From the NCBI GenBank assembly GCA_947454745.1, contig CANGMV010000047.1:1-7469 (forward strand): a DNA stretch of 7,469 bases, given 5' to 3'. This DNA is from Bacteroidota bacterium (GTDB taxonomy: Bacteria; Bacteroidota; Bacteroidia; Chitinophagales; Chitinophagaceae). The notes beneath the pieces are model-generated. The model was not told where the DNA came from. It did not search any database and was given only the letters and a program-made list of their open reading frames with translations. Position numbers and translations under genes: made by a program. Shown here in pieces: positions 1-5,456 of this stretch; position 1 is the first letter of the stretch, and every line of letters starts with the position of its first letter.

Positions 1-387
1 ATTTAAGCGCTCTTCACTTGGAATACCCAACCATTTTGCACTTGCACCCGTTGATATAATTACTGCATCTGCTTCAATAATTTTTTCATCATCAATCCAC
101 ACTTTCTTTACATCTCCGCTAAAATCAACTTTAGTAGCTAATCCGTAACGGATATCTGCTCCCATGCGAGCAGCTTGTTTTTCAAAATTTACCATCATGT
201 CTGGTCCTTGAATTCCTTCTGGGAAACCAGGATAGTTTTCAACCTCGGTCGTAATGGTTAATTGTCCACCTGGCTGAATACCTTGATATAATAAAGGTTT
301 CATATTAGCACGAGCTGCATAAATAGCTGCAGTATACCCTGCAGGTCCTGAACCTATAATTAAAATACTTACTTTTTCTGTTTCCAT
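1..387 (-). CDS. trxB: Thioredoxin reductase, N-terminal part (cut by window edge)
   Basis: This is the first 129 codons of an FAD-dependent thioredoxin reductase, the cytoplasmic flavoenzyme that uses NADPH to reduce thioredoxin. The dinucleotide-binding motif GSGPAG is at residues 12-17 and is followed by YTAAIYAARAN, as in bacterial TrxB. The stretch GGQLTITTEVENYPGFPEG at about 40-58 and the STGASAKWLGIPSEE segment at about 112-126 are also typical. The window ends before the region where the family carries its redox-active CxxC pair and its NADPH domain, so the active site cannot be checked. The start is an ATG at 387, which puts the FAD motif at the usual distance from the N-terminus. 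A GGA lies just upstream, but there is no strong Shine-Dalgarno sequence. The gene follows rpoD on the same strand, but a terminator separates them, so it probably has its own promoter. Family identity is confident; only completeness is unknown. Confidence 0.95.
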   Translation of the reverse strand, partial: METEKVSILIIGSGPAGYTAAIYAARANMKPLLYQGIQPGGQLTITTEVENYPGFPEGIQGPDMMVNFEKQAARMGADIRYGLATKVDFSGDVKKVWIDDEKIIEADAVIISTGASAKWLGIPSEERLN

Positions 388-407
388 TTTTTCCTTTTTA
401 TAAGAGT

Positions 408-415
408 CAAAATTA
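408..415 (-). promoter_or_regulatory. Candidate -7 promoter element for trxB
   Basis: Read on the minus strand this is TAATTTTG, an exact match to the Bacteroidota -7 consensus TAnnTTTG, with its 3' end about 20 nt upstream of the trxB ATG. No TTTG sits at the best distance (about 19-20 bp) upstream: the nearest is 14 bp away and lies inside the rpoD terminator hairpin. The call therefore rests on the -7 box and on trxB needing a promoter after the terminator. Confidence 0.35.
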
Positions 416-420
416 TGTAA

Positions 421-459
421 AAAAAGCCCCAAAATCTTGCAAGATCGTTGGGGCTTTTT
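421..459 (-). terminator. Intrinsic terminator downstream of rpoD
   Basis: This is a perfect 12-bp stem. The arm AAAAAGCCCCAA at 421-432 pairs with TTGGGGCTTTTT at 448-459, around a 15-nt loop that itself contains the self-complementary ATCTTGCAAGAT. On the minus strand the hairpin ends in a long T run, so it would end transcription coming from rpoD before trxB. The A/T-rich stem ends make it symmetric, so it could also act on the plus strand. Confidence 0.85.
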
Positions 460-478
460 AAGATATTGTTACTATTCT

Positions 479-496
479 AGCCCCGGACAAGGGGCT
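479..496. other. Small GC-rich hairpin between rpoD stop and terminator
   Basis: AGCCCC (479-484) and GGGGCT (491-496) form a 6-bp stem with a GGACAA loop. It lies about 10 nt after the rpoD stop codon on the minus strand. No T run follows it in that direction, so it is not a standard terminator by itself. It may help protect the rpoD 3' end or fold with the neighbouring GGGGCT/AGCCCC copies. Its function is unknown. Confidence 0.5.
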
Positions 497-505
497 TAAA
501 AAAAA

Positions 506-1363
506 TTAGCCCAAATAAGCTTTTAACGCATTGCTATATCTTGCTTTCTGCAAGCGCTTAATAGCACGTTCTTTAATTTGTCTAATTCTTTCTTTCGTTA
601 AATCGTATTTAATTCCAATTTGCTCAATGGTTACGCCATTTTCGCCATCTAATCCAAAGTAAGCATTTACAATTTCTGCTTCTCTTGGGCTTAATGATTT
701 TAATACACGACGAATTTCTTCTCTCAAAGAATCTTTCATTACATCCTCATCGGTATCAGAACCACCTTCTAATAAATCACCCATAGCAACATCCTCTGCT
801 TCATGCACAGGCGCATCCAATGAAGTATGACGTGTATTAGATTGGAAAATATTGTTGATTTCGGTCTCGGACATTTCCAAGATTCCCGCTAATTCTTCGG
901 TTGAAGGCTCACGCTCATGCTCTTGTTCAAAAGCCATATATGCTTTGTTGGCCTTATTATAGGTACCGATTTTGTTTTGAGGTAAACGCACCAAACGACC
1001 TTGCTCAGCCAAAGCTTGCAAAATAGATTGACGAATCCACCAAACCGCATAAGAAATGAATTTGAAACCCTTAGTTTCATCAAAACGTTGAGCCGCTTTA
1101 ATTAAACCTAAGTTTCCTTCATTAATCAAATCGCTCAATGATAAACCTTGGTGTTGATATTGTTTAGCAACAGAAACAACGAAACGTAAATTGGCTTGAA
1201 CCAATTCATCCAACGCACGTTGGTCGCCCATTTTAATTTGTTGCGCTAATGTTGTTTCCCTTTCAGGATTAATCATCGAAATCTTAGAAATCTCTTGTAA
1301 GTACTTTTCAACCGCTTGAGAGTCTCTGTTGGTGATCTGTGTAGCAATTTTAAGCTGCCTCAT
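506..1363 (-). CDS. rpoD: Primary RNA polymerase sigma factor (sigma-70/RpoD family)
   Basis: This is the housekeeping sigma factor that directs core RNA polymerase to promoters. At 285 aa it is much shorter than the proteobacterial RpoD because it lacks region 1.1, which is normal for Bacteroidota primary sigma factors. Region 1.2 covers about 16-45 (AVEKYLQEISKI). Region 2 covers about 52-122, with the core-binding DLINEGNLGLIKAAQRFD at 78-95 and the -10 recognition/melting helix FISYAVWWIRQSI at 102-114. Region 3 covers about 125-180, and the 3.2 linker starting SLDAP is at 181-200. Region 4 covers about 215-275, with the -35-binding helix-turn-helix near 245-271 (TIEQIGIKYDLTKERIRQIKERAI). 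The ATG at 1363 gives the MRQLKIATQIT N-terminus usual in this phylum. No Shine-Dalgarno is visible. It is monocistronic by context, with its own consensus promoter upstream and a terminator downstream. The full region 1.2 and the near-invariant 2.2-2.4 argue against an alternative sigma factor. Confidence 0.96.
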   Translation of the reverse strand: MRQLKIATQITNRDSQAVEKYLQEISKISMINPERETTLAQQIKMGDQRALDELVQANLRFVVSVAKQYQHQGLSLSDLINEGNLGLIKAAQRFDETKGFKFISYAVWWIRQSILQALAEQGRLVRLPQNKIGTYNKANKAYMAFEQEHEREPSTEELAGILEMSETEINNIFQSNTRHTSLDAPVHEAEDVAMGDLLEGGSDTDEDVMKDSLREEIRRVLKSLSPREAEIVNAYFGLDGENGVTIEQIGIKYDLTKERIRQIKERAIKRLQKARYSNALKAYLG

Positions 1364-1426
1364 GCAAAGAATTTATTTAAATATATAACGAGTAAAACAC
1401 TAAAATAGTATAGTGATGTCAGTCTG

Positions 1427-1458
1427 CAAAGGTACTATTTTGAGATGAATTAAGCAAA
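1427..1458 (-). promoter_or_regulatory. Bacteroidota-type promoter for rpoD
   Basis: On the minus strand, TTTG (1458-1455) is followed after 20 bp by TACCTTTG (1434-1427). This matches the known Bacteroidota consensus of a -33 TTG and a -7 TAnnTTTG at about 19-21 bp. Transcription would start a few bases further on, giving a 5' leader of about 60 nt before the rpoD ATG at 1363. The elements are exact matches. That the sigma factor transcribes its own gene is an inference. Confidence 0.7.
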
Positions 1459-1546
1459 TATTGATTATGAAGGACTTATTATCTGTTTTTAACCTAAATA
1501 TTGCCCATTTTAACCATTTTTTTAAGGTAAATCCCCCCTCCCGATT

Positions 1547-1554
1547 TATCTTCG
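1547..1554 (+). promoter_or_regulatory. Candidate -7 element immediately before ltaE
   Basis: TATCTTCG differs from TAnnTTTG at one base and ends only 4 nt before the ltaE ATG. If used, transcription would begin at or next to the start codon, giving a leaderless or nearly leaderless mRNA. The -33 region, around 1520-1527, is only T-rich with no TTTG. No better element was seen in 1440-1546, but the weak -33 keeps this tentative. Confidence 0.35.
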
Positions 1555-1558
1555 CAGC

Positions 1559-2572
1559 ATGATTGATTACCGATCCGATACCGTCACCAGGCCAACACCT
1601 GGCATGTTAGCATTTATGCAATCCGCTCCAGTTGGAGACGATGTATTTGGCGAAGATCCAAGTATCAACTCATTAGAACGTATTACAGCTGCAAAATTTG
1701 GAATGGAAGCAGGATTATTTTGTCCTAGTGGAACCATGACCAATCAATTGGCAATTAAAACACATACACAAGCAGGTGATGAAGTTATATGTGATGAATT
1801 ATCACATATATACCAATACGAAGGTGGCGGCATTGCCTTCAACGCAGGTTGTTCCGTTAAATTATTACATGGTGACCGAGGTCGTGTAACAGCCGAACAA
1901 GTATTATCAGGCATTCATCCCGAAGATGTTCATAAACCTATAAGCCGTTTGGTGAGCTTGGAAAATACCAGCAACCGTGGAGGAGGTGCTTGTTACAATT
2001 TTAATGATTTTGAAGCCATCAAAAAAATAACCGATCAGCATGGTTTAGCGTTGCATTTGGATGGTGCTAGAATTTTTAATGCCATTGTACATAATAATGA
2101 AGCATCTATTGAATATGGAAAAATATTTGATTCCATTTCCATTTGCCTAAGTAAGGGATTAGGTGCCCCCGTTGGCAGTGTCCTAGTTGGATCGAACGAG
2201 TTTATTAAAAAAGCAAGACGTTGGAGAAAAGTATTTGGAGGTGGCATGAGACAAGCTGGTTATTTAGCAGCTGCTGGAATTTATGCACTTGAACATCAAG
2301 TAGAAAGATTAGCCGACGACCATAAAAACGCAAAAATACTAAGTGAAGCATTGAGCAAAATGGAATTTGTAAGTTCCATCTTAGGGGTTGAAACCAATAT
2401 TGTAATTGCAACCATTGGTGGAAAATATACTGCAGCAAGTTTTGCAGCAGCATTAAAAGAAAAAGGAATTTTAGCAATTGCCATGACCCCTACTCAAGTG
2501 CGATTTGTATTTCACTTAGATATCACTGAGTCAGATTTAGCTCGAACAATTGATATCATAAAAACATTATAA
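1559..2572 (+). CDS. ltaE: Low-specificity L-threonine aldolase
   Basis: This is a PLP-dependent fold-type I enzyme that cleaves L-threonine and L-allo-threonine to glycine and acetaldehyde in the cytoplasm, linking threonine and glycine metabolism. The 337-aa length is usual. The N-terminal IDYRSDTVTRPTPGM and the VGDDVFGEDPSIN block at 25-38 are family hallmarks. His83 in the SHIYQYE motif is the PLP-stacking histidine. Asp168 and Arg171 in HLDGAR contact the cofactor. Lys199 in SICLSKGLGAPVGS is the Schiff-base lysine. The FGGGMRQAG segment at 226-234 is also conserved. All expected catalytic residues are present. The ATG at 1559 gives the standard short N-terminus, and no Shine-Dalgarno is seen. 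It is first in a same-strand cluster with pgi (45-nt gap, no terminator) and a GNAT gene. Stereospecificity (low-specificity versus L-allo) cannot be read from sequence alone. Confidence 0.94.
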   Translation: MIDYRSDTVTRPTPGMLAFMQSAPVGDDVFGEDPSINSLERITAAKFGMEAGLFCPSGTMTNQLAIKTHTQAGDEVICDELSHIYQYEGGGIAFNAGCSVKLLHGDRGRVTAEQVLSGIHPEDVHKPISRLVSLENTSNRGGGACYNFNDFEAIKKITDQHGLALHLDGARIFNAIVHNNEASIEYGKIFDSISICLSKGLGAPVGSVLVGSNEFIKKARRWRKVFGGGMRQAGYLAAAGIYALEHQVERLADDHKNAKILSEALSKMEFVSSILGVETNIVIATIGGKYTAASFAAALKEKGILAIAMTPTQVRFVFHLDITESDLARTIDIIKTL

Positions 2573-2617
2573 GCAAACATTAGAAAAGCAATCAAAAACA
2601 ATTATAAAGAAGAAGAC

Positions 2618-4276
2618 ATGTTAGAAAGAATTAATCCTACGACGACACAGGCCTGGTTTGTTTTAAAGAAACATCATGAAGACGAGATGAGTCGTAAGCA
2701 CATGAAAGATTTATTTGCAGCAGATCCAAAAAGATTTGAAACCTACTCTATCTCTACACCAGAAATTTTGTTTGATTATTCTAAAAATATCATCACCGAA
2801 AAGACCATGCAATTGTTATTGCAGTTGGCAAAAGAATGTTCTTTAAAAGAAGCAATTGAGGCACAATTTTCTGGGCATGCGATTAATGAAACCGAGAACA
2901 GAGCTGTGTTACATACTGCATTAAGAAATTTTTCGGATGCACCCGTATTAGTAGACGGAGCAGATGTGATGCCTGAGATTAAGCGCGTCTTAAAACAAAT
3001 GAAAAGTTTTTGCCAATCGATTCATAGCGGCGAACACAAAGGATATACTGGTAAAAAAATTACTACCATTGTAAATATTGGCATTGGTGGAAGTGACCTT
3101 GGCCCTGTAATGGTAACAGAGGCATTAAAACCTTATTGGGTGGAAGGAATGCAAGTACATTTTGTAAGTAATGTTGATGGTACACATATTGCAGAAACTT
3201 TAAAGAAAGTGAATGCCGAAGAAACCTTATTCTTAATTGCTTCTAAAACATTCACTACACAGGAAACAATGACGAATGCGCATACCGCACGTACCTGGTT
3301 TTTACAACACGCAAAAGAGGAATCTCATATTGCTACACATTTTGTGGCATTAAGTACTAATGAAAAAGCAGTAAATGCTTTTGGCATTAGTAGTAAAAAT
3401 ATGTTTGAATTTTGGGATTGGGTTGGTGGACGATATTCATTGTGGAGTGCAATTGGATTATCGATTGCATTAACCATTGGATATGAAAATTTCGAGCAAT
3501 TATTAAAAGGTGCACACGATGCAGATAATCATTATAAAAACACTGCATTCGAAAAAAATATTCCAGTAGTGATGGCTTTATTAGGAATTTGGTACACTAA
3601 TTTCTTTGGTGCACAAAGCGAAGCCATCCTCCCCTATGATCAGTACATGCATCGTTTTGCAGCTTACTTCCAACAAGGCAATATGGAAAGTAATGGTAAA
3701 TATGTAGATCGAAAAGGCACTGCCGTAAACTATGCAACAGGCCCAGTAATTTGGGGAGAACCAGGCACCAATGGTCAACATGCATTTTATCAATTAATAC
3801 ACCAAGGAACTTTAGTGATCCCATGTGATTTTATAGCGCCTGCAAAAACGCATAATCCATTAGGGGATCATCATGATAAATTATTGAGCAACTATTTTGC
3901 GCAAACTGAAGCCTTATTAAATGGCAAAACACATGCCGAAGTGGTTGCCGAATTAACCGCTGCAAATAAAACTGCAAAAGAAATTGATTTCTTAGCACCT
4001 TTCAAAGTCTTTGCAGGTAACAAACCAACGAACTCCTTTTTAGTTAAAAAAATTACGCCTTCTACACTCGGATTTTTAATTGCTGCTTATGAGCATAAAA
4101 TATTCACTCAAGGTGTAATTTGGAATATTTTTAGCTATGACCAATGGGGTGTTGAATTAGGAAAGCAATTGGCGAATAAAATTTTACCCGAATTAGGAAA
4201 CGATGAGCCTATAAGTGGACATGATAGTTCTACCAATGGATTGATTAATCAATTTAAAATTTGGAAAAAAGCATAA
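2618..4276 (+). CDS. pgi: Glucose-6-phosphate isomerase
   Basis: This cytoplasmic enzyme interconverts glucose 6-phosphate and fructose 6-phosphate, for glycolysis and gluconeogenesis. The 552-aa length is close to the E. coli protein (549). The first SIS domain carries [12 protein letters not shown] at 154-165, which binds the sugar phosphate, and SKTFTTQET at 209-217. Signature one is [17 protein letters not shown] at 265-281. The second SIS domain holds the [18 protein letters not shown] signature near 380-397. Three residues match the catalytic set: Glu357 in QGNMESNGK, His388 in GQHAF and Lys516 in VELGKQL, each two positions beyond the E. coli numbering. The ATG at 2618 gives the usual [12 protein letters not shown] start and has a purine-rich AAGAAGAAG just before it. 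It sits between ltaE and a GNAT gene whose start overlaps its stop codon, so translational coupling is likely. No frameshift or missing motif was found. Confidence 0.97.
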   Translation: MLERINPTTTQAWFVLKKHHEDEMSRKHMKDLFAADPKRFETYSISTPEILFDYSKNIITEKTMQLLLQLAKECSLKEAIEAQFSGHAINETENRAVLHTALRNFSDAPVLVDGADVMPEIKRVLKQMKSFCQSIHSGEHKGYTGKKITTIVNIGIGGSDLGPVMVTEALKPYWVEGMQVHFVSNVDGTHIAETLKKVNAEETLFLIASKTFTTQETMTNAHTARTWFLQHAKEESHIATHFVALSTNEKAVNAFGISSKNMFEFWDWVGGRYSLWSAIGLSIALTIGYENFEQLLKGAHDADNHYKNTAFEKNIPVVMALLGIWYTNFFGAQSEAILPYDQYMHRFAAYFQQGNMESNGKYVDRKGTAVNYATGPVIWGEPGTNGQHAFYQLIHQGTLVIPCDFIAPAKTHNPLGDHHDKLLSNYFAQTEALLNGKTHAEVVAELTAANKTAKEIDFLAPFKVFAGNKPTNSFLVKKITPSTLGFLIAAYEHKIFTQGVIWNIFSYDQWGVELGKQLANKILPELGNDEPISGHDSSTNGLINQFKIWKKA

Positions 4277-4764
4277 TGGATCCTGTTATAATTATAAGAC
4301 CTATTGAGCCTAAGGATAATGCAGCACTTGCAAAAGTAATTCGAACTGCATTAGAAGAGTTTGGTGCTAATAAACCAGGCACTGTTTATTTTGATGCATC
4401 CACCGATGCTTTGTATGAAGTATTTAGAACCCCAGGTTCTTATTATTATGTAGCAACTATTAACGATGAATTGGTTGGAGGTGGCGGTATATTTCCAACC
4501 GAGAATTTGCCTGCTGGAACCTGTGAGTTAGTGAAACTATATTTAAATGCAAATGCAAGAGGTAAGGGCTTAGGAAAAAAATTATTGGAAAAGTCCATGC
4601 AATGGGCTAAAGAAAATGGATACACACAGGTTTATCTTGAATCTATGCCTGAACTTGCAAAAGCAGTATCCATTTATGAGAAAGTAGGTTTTACAAGAAT
4701 CAACCAACCCCTAGGAAATAGTGGCCATTGCGGATGTGACATTTGGATGACGAAACAATTATAA
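4276..4764 (+). CDS. GNAT-family N-acetyltransferase
   Basis: This 162-aa protein has the GCN5-related acetyltransferase fold, which transfers an acetyl group from acetyl-CoA to an amine on a small molecule or protein; the substrate is not evident. The N-terminal IIIRPIEPKDNAALAKVIRTAL is the usual first strand and helix. Motif A is at about 85-109: the strand CELVKLYL leads into RGKGLGKKLLEKSM, with Arg95-Gly96-Lys97-Gly98-Leu99-Gly100 as the CoA pyrophosphate loop. Motif B is near 118-139 (VYLESMPELAKAVSIYEKVGF). The C-terminus has the less common GNSGHCGCDIWM. The ATG at 4276 overlaps the pgi stop as TAATG, which points to coupled translation. A TTG at 4261 in the same frame is possible but adds only five residues inside pgi and is less likely. 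It is last in the ltaE-pgi cluster and is followed by a strong terminator. Confidence 0.88.
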   Translation: MDPVIIIRPIEPKDNAALAKVIRTALEEFGANKPGTVYFDASTDALYEVFRTPGSYYYVATINDELVGGGGIFPTENLPAGTCELVKLYLNANARGKGLGKKLLEKSMQWAKENGYTQVYLESMPELAKAVSIYEKVGFTRINQPLGNSGHCGCDIWMTKQL

Positions 4765-4787
4765 ATAGTTATTAAAATAGTACTTAC

Positions 4788-4821
4788 AAAAAAGCCCAAT
4801 CAAAAATGATTGGGCTTTTTT
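4788..4821. terminator. Bidirectional intrinsic terminator between convergent units
   Basis: A perfect 15-bp stem is formed by AAAAAAGCCCAATCA (4788-4802) and TGATTGGGCTTTTTT (4807-4821), with an AAAA loop. It ends in T runs when read on either strand. It lies 23 nt after the GNAT stop codon on the plus strand and 17 nt after the DUF3276 stop codon on the minus strand, so it can end both transcripts. Confidence 0.92.
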
Positions 4822-4838
4822 TATATTGAATTCATAAA

Positions 4839-5390
4839 TTACCATTTATCCACTTCTTCATTACTTAAATTGTCTCCTTGACTTGCATGTGTATCACGTG
4901 CTTCTAAAGGTTTCTTTTCGGTGATGGTTGAAGGATCTATATCATGTTCTGGTTCCGCAACTGGAGGCGCTACTGCGGCTGCTTGAATGACTGGCGCATT
5001 TTGAGTAACTTCTGCAACCGAGTCTGTTACTAAAACATTTTCAGCAACTCTTGGAGCGTTATAATTTCCTTCGCCATCAAACTCTGAATCGTTTTCGTGA
5101 TTAAATGCATCAAAATCAAAGTCGGGCATTAATTCTGTTTTCACATAATCAACCGCTTCGGTGATGGCTTTTAAAAATTTATTGAAATCCTCTTTGTATA
5201 AGAAAATCTTATGGCGATCATAGCCGTTGTTATCAAAACGCTTTCTACTTTCCGTAATTGTTAAAAAGTAATCATTTGCACGGGTAGCTCTTACATCAAA
5301 GAAATAAGTTCTTCTTTTCCCTGCGCGGATTCTTGTACTATAAACGCTCTCCATCTTTTTGTCGTTCTGCTCGAAATTCCCGTTGTCCAT
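4839..5390 (-). CDS. PUR-alpha-like DNA/RNA-binding protein (DUF3276)
   Basis: This 183-aa protein belongs to the bacterial PUR family (DUF3276), related to eukaryotic PUR-alpha and to the Borrelia BpuR protein, which bind single-stranded nucleic acid. The PUR core covers about 13-90: an ESVYSTRIRAGKRRTYFFDVRATRANDYFLTITESRKRF strand set, then HKIFLYKEDFNKFLKAITEAVDYVKTEL. The many Arg/Lys and aromatic residues fit nucleic-acid binding. Residues 90-183 form a poorly conserved-looking tail, acidic near 90-108 (many Asp/Glu) and then Ala/Pro/Val-rich, probably disordered. The ATG at 5390 is chosen; a TTG three codons upstream in the same frame is a weaker option. It lies 66 nt after the ABC exporter gene on the same strand with no terminator between, so read-through is possible. 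No clear promoter is seen: the best match, TATAATTG at 5404-5397, has one mismatch and no -33 element. Its regulatory targets are unknown. Confidence 0.85.
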   Translation of the reverse strand: MDNGNFEQNDKKMESVYSTRIRAGKRRTYFFDVRATRANDYFLTITESRKRFDNNGYDRHKIFLYKEDFNKFLKAITEAVDYVKTELMPDFDFDAFNHENDSEFDGEGNYNAPRVAENVLVTDSVAEVTQNAPVIQAAAVAPPVAEPEHDIDPSTITEKKPLEARDTHASQGDNLSNEEVDKW

Positions 5391-5456
5391 ATTTTTCAAT
5401 TATATCTCTAAAATATAGAAATTGATTGAATAATAGAAATTTTGAAAATATTTATT

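Noticed and set aside
889..1083. A 64-codon open frame on the minus strand inside rpoD
   Set aside because: It lies in another frame of a strongly conserved sigma factor gene, and its translation resembles no known family.
1364..1546. A possible riboswitch or small RNA in the rpoD-ltaE intergenic region
   Set aside because: The stretch is AT-rich without stable stems or recognisable conserved motifs. Only the rpoD promoter and the weak ltaE element could be supported.
2035..2484. Several open frames on the minus strand opposite ltaE
   Set aside because: They are antisense shadows of an intact threonine aldolase, with low-complexity Leu/Phe-rich translations and no promoter.
3581..3824. Two open frames antisense to pgi
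   Set aside because: They overlap the conserved Pgi signature region, and their products have no recognisable domain.
4261..4275. TTG at 4261 as the start of the GNAT gene
   Set aside because: It adds five residues inside pgi, whereas the ATG at 4276 forms the common TAATG coupling arrangement and gives the standard GNAT N-terminus.
5391..5399. TTG at 5399 as the start of the PUR-like gene
   Set aside because: The ATG three codons later is a better start, and the extra residues add nothing to the PUR core.
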